Assembly: GCA_018266875.1 (NCBI GenBank)
Contig: JAFDZR010000045.1
Coordinates: 80,142-144,141, forward strand
DNA from: Bacteroidota bacterium
GTDB lineage: Bacteria; Bacteroidota; Ignavibacteria; Tepidaquicellales; Tepidaquicellaceae
DNA: 64,000 nucleotides
Direction: 5' to 3'
In this document: positions 62,189 through 64,000 of the stretch, piece after piece
Numbering within the stretch: the first letter of the stretch is position 1
How the letters are laid out: each line of letters starts with the position of its first letter
The notes under the pieces: generated by a model
Told to the model about the DNA's origin: nothing
Database searches by the model: none
What the model saw: the letters and a program-made list of their open reading frames with translations, nothing else
Translations under genes and position numbers: made by a program

Positions 62189-64000
62189 ATGAAAAAGCAT
62201 TTATTGTTTTCTCTAATTATTCTTGGATTCGTTGTCTTCATGGGACAGGGGTCCGGGGATGATGATCCAAGATGGAGCAATCCGAGAACTCCGGCAATGT
62301 TATCAGGAGAATTTGCACCTCTTCCCAACATTGTTAATGATATCAATCAGTTCTCTTATTCTCCAAGAATCAACATTACACCTATCGGTGTTTTAACTAC
62401 TTTCCCGAACGTAAGGATACGTCCTTCAACGGCAACAGTTCAATCGGAACTGGATATAGTAAGGAATCCGAATAATCCAAATATACTTTTCGGATCTTCA
62501 AACTCTACTTCCGGTTCTTTTATTAATTCCGCATCCTATGTATCCACTGACGGTGGACTTACATGGAACGGTTCAGACACTATCAATGCTCCGAATCTAA
62601 ACGATCAGAGAGGTGATCCGGGTCCGACTATTGATAAAAATAATACTCTTATACTGACTCACCTTACAAGTTCGTCTAATTTTGGAAGTGTTACAGGAAT
62701 GGGAGCAAACTATTCAACCAACAACGGTCAGACATGGTCTGCAACATTTCAGGTTGTTAATGACGGAAGTGCCGATAAGAATTTAGCAGGGTCAGACGAT
62801 TCTCCTACAAGTCCTTTTTACGGAAACAGTTATTTCGCATGGACAAGCTTTGGAACAAGTCCTGCAAACGGCAGAGCTGCCAGAACAACCAACAGCGGCG
62901 TATCATGGAACGCACCTGTAATCATTAATACAACTCCTGCAGGACATAATGCTCAGGGGCATGATGTTGCAGTAGCTCCAAACGGAAATGTTTTTGTAGT
63001 CTGGACCGCAGGTGTTTCGTCATCACCTTTTACGGAAGACTTTGTCGGAGTTGCTAAATCTACTGACGGCGGTGTAACATATACTGCTACGGAAAACGCT
63101 TACGATGTAAACGGAAGCCGATCCTCTTCTTTCAATGGATGGGGAATCAGAACGAACGGATTCCCGAGAGTTGAAATCGATAAAAGCAACGGTCCGAGAA
63201 GAGGATGGATCTATATTGTAACAAGTGAACTGAATAATCCGCCTGCAGGAAGTGATGCGGATATTATTCTTCATAAATCAACTGATAACGGAGCTACCTG
63301 GTCAGCAGGCGTCAGAGTCAATCAGGACGCTCTGAACAACGGTAAAGTTCAGTTCTTCCCTGCTATCTGCGTAGATGATGCAGGAGGAATAAACGTTGTA
63401 TATTATGACAACAGAAATTTCCCTTCAGTTGGTGACTCCTGTTCAGTATTTGTTTCAAGATCAATTGACGGCGGAACAACATTCACGGATGTTGAACTTG
63501 CAGATCACCATTTCAAACCAAAACCCGCAACAGGTTTGGGCGGCGGTTATATGGGTGATTATATTGGCATTACTTCAAGTGTAGGAAAAGCAGTTGCTAT
63601 ATGGATGGATGATAAAGCCGGCGCTCCGGGATTTTATAATGCATGGAGCGGAGCTTTGCAGACTGTTACTTATCCTCTGAACGCCTTCAACCTGACATCA
63701 CCACCTGCAGGAACAAGGATAGCTACTCTTCCTAACAACACAACAAATTATACCATAACATGGGACACTTCCGCTTCCACTGCTTCATATAAATGGATCT
63801 TCGGAAGTCCCACTGCTTCAAACAGGCAGATCACTTTACTGCCGAACGGAAATTCACTCACCGTCACAGGCGGTCAGCTTGATGCCGTTCTGCAGGGACT
63901 CGGCCTGAATCAGGGTGACTCTCTCGTAGGTTCATGGGATGTATGGGCTTTCAGAAACAATCAGACAAACGATTCACTCAAAGCTGCAAACGGTCCGAGA
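62189..64000 (+). CDS. Secreted sialidase-like/BNR propeller protein (3' end outside window)
   Basis: Translation from the ATG at 62189 stays open to the right edge for 604 codons. A signal peptide (MKKHLLFSLIILGFVVFMGQG) is followed by a propeller-like region rich in Asp boxes: YVSTDGGLTWNGSD, YSTNNGQTWSATFQV, TTNSGVSWNAPV, KSTDGGVTYTATE and KSTDNGATWSAGVRV. Around residue 490 the sequence changes to a beta-sandwich type (FNLTSPPAGTRIATLPNNTTNYTITWDTS). A T9SS tail would be expected after the window end. An AGAAAGG ribosome site precedes the ATG. Enzymatic activity cannot be inferred from Asp boxes alone. Confidence 0.85.
   Translation, partial: MKKHLLFSLIILGFVVFMGQGSGDDDPRWSNPRTPAMLSGEFAPLPNIVNDINQFSYSPRINITPIGVLTTFPNVRIRPSTATVQSELDIVRNPNNPNILFGSSNSTSGSFINSASYVSTDGGLTWNGSDTINAPNLNDQRGDPGPTIDKNNTLILTHLTSSSNFGSVTGMGANYSTNNGQTWSATFQVVNDGSADKNLAGSDDSPTSPFYGNSYFAWTSFGTSPANGRAARTTNSGVSWNAPVIINTTPAGHNAQGHDVAVAPNGNVFVVWTAGVSSSPFTEDFVGVAKSTDGGVTYTATENAYDVNGSRSSSFNGWGIRTNGFPRVEIDKSNGPRRGWIYIVTSELNNPPAGSDADIILHKSTDNGATWSAGVRVNQDALNNGKVQFFPAICVDDAGGINVVYYDNRNFPSVGDSCSVFVSRSIDGGTTFTDVELADHHFKPKPATGLGGGYMGDYIGITSSVGKAVAIWMDDKAGAPGFYNAWSGALQTVTYPLNAFNLTSPPAGTRIATLPNNTTNYTITWDTSASTASYKWIFGSPTASNRQITLLPNGNSLTVTGGQLDAVLQGLGLNQGDSLVGSWDVWAFRNNQTNDSLKAANGPR

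Noticed and set aside
1..64000. CRISPR array, tRNA, rRNA, prophage or insertion sequence
   Set aside because: I read the intergenic regions on both strands and saw no regularly spaced repeats, cloverleaf-like sequence, transposase or phage gene. A covariance search could still find a small RNA that I missed.

Overview
The window is AT-rich bacterial chromosome, most likely from the Ignavibacteria/Chlorobiota side of the FCB (Bacteroidota-Chlorobiota) group. The best evidence is a set of secreted proteins ending in the NYPNPFNP-type C-terminal sorting domain of the type IX secretion system (T9SS). An ATP synthase operon without atpD/atpC, a signal-peptide-bearing AtpB and two-membrane lipid biogenesis genes (LptE) agree with this. 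Nothing in the window is a ribosomal RNA, tRNA, CRISPR array, transposase or prophage gene.

Layout. 1-11.5 kb (all minus): a TonB-dependent receptor cut by the left edge, then a long collinear run transcribed purN-purH-mreB-mreC-mreD-mrdA-rodA-dcd-pyrF, which mixes purine and pyrimidine metabolism with the complete rod-shape elongation machinery. 11.7-22.3 kb (minus): an accessory block of five secreted proteins: a parallel beta-helix protein with two apparent frameshifts, a repeat/propeller protein, a sialidase-like propeller whose sorting domain is cut by an in-frame stop, a peptide-N-glycosidase F homologue with its catalytic residues intact, and a 1076-residue protein ending in dockerin-like calcium loops. 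22.6-24.1 kb (plus): a helical protein of unknown function, divergent from that block. 24.3-29.9 kb (minus): the F-type ATP synthase operon atpZ-(atpI-like)-atpB-E-F-H-A-G, closed by a hairpin terminator. 30.1-35.8 kb (minus): an AddAB/RecB-like helicase-nuclease pair. 35.9-38.3 kb (plus): exonuclease III, a quinone-oxidoreductase-like enzyme and DoxX. 38.4-40.7 kb (minus): a DUF948/YtxH pair and dihydrolipoyl dehydrogenase. 40.8-43.4 kb (plus): DUF2905, an NAD-binding epimerase-like protein and the ribosome-quality-control factor RqcH. 43.4-47.3 kb (minus): a sigma-54 activator, LptE, a membrane glycosyltransferase and a TPR protein as a compact overlapping unit. 47.6-49.1 kb: another T9SS cargo protein. 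49.4-53.2 kb (plus): a GlsB/Kbp-like stress pair with a terminator, a fused alpha-beta 2-oxoacid dehydrogenase E1, and a DinB-like protein. 53.2-59.9 kb (minus): DUF4126, MutL (endonuclease type), FtsY, acyl-CoA dehydrogenase, PyrE and MurI. 60.0-64.0 kb (plus): two secreted beta-propeller proteins, the second cut by the right edge.

Most of the window is housekeeping. The unusual content is concentrated in 11.6-22.6 kb. There the C-terminal secretion domains seem to be exchanged between genes, one carries an inserted palindromic repeat translated in frame and a premature stop, and a PNGase F-like enzyme sits beside a sialidase-like protein. This suggests a surface or secreted glycoprotein-processing locus, which is an inference. 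A second unusual item is a pair of interleaved inverted repeats in the divergent intergenic region near 22.4 kb.
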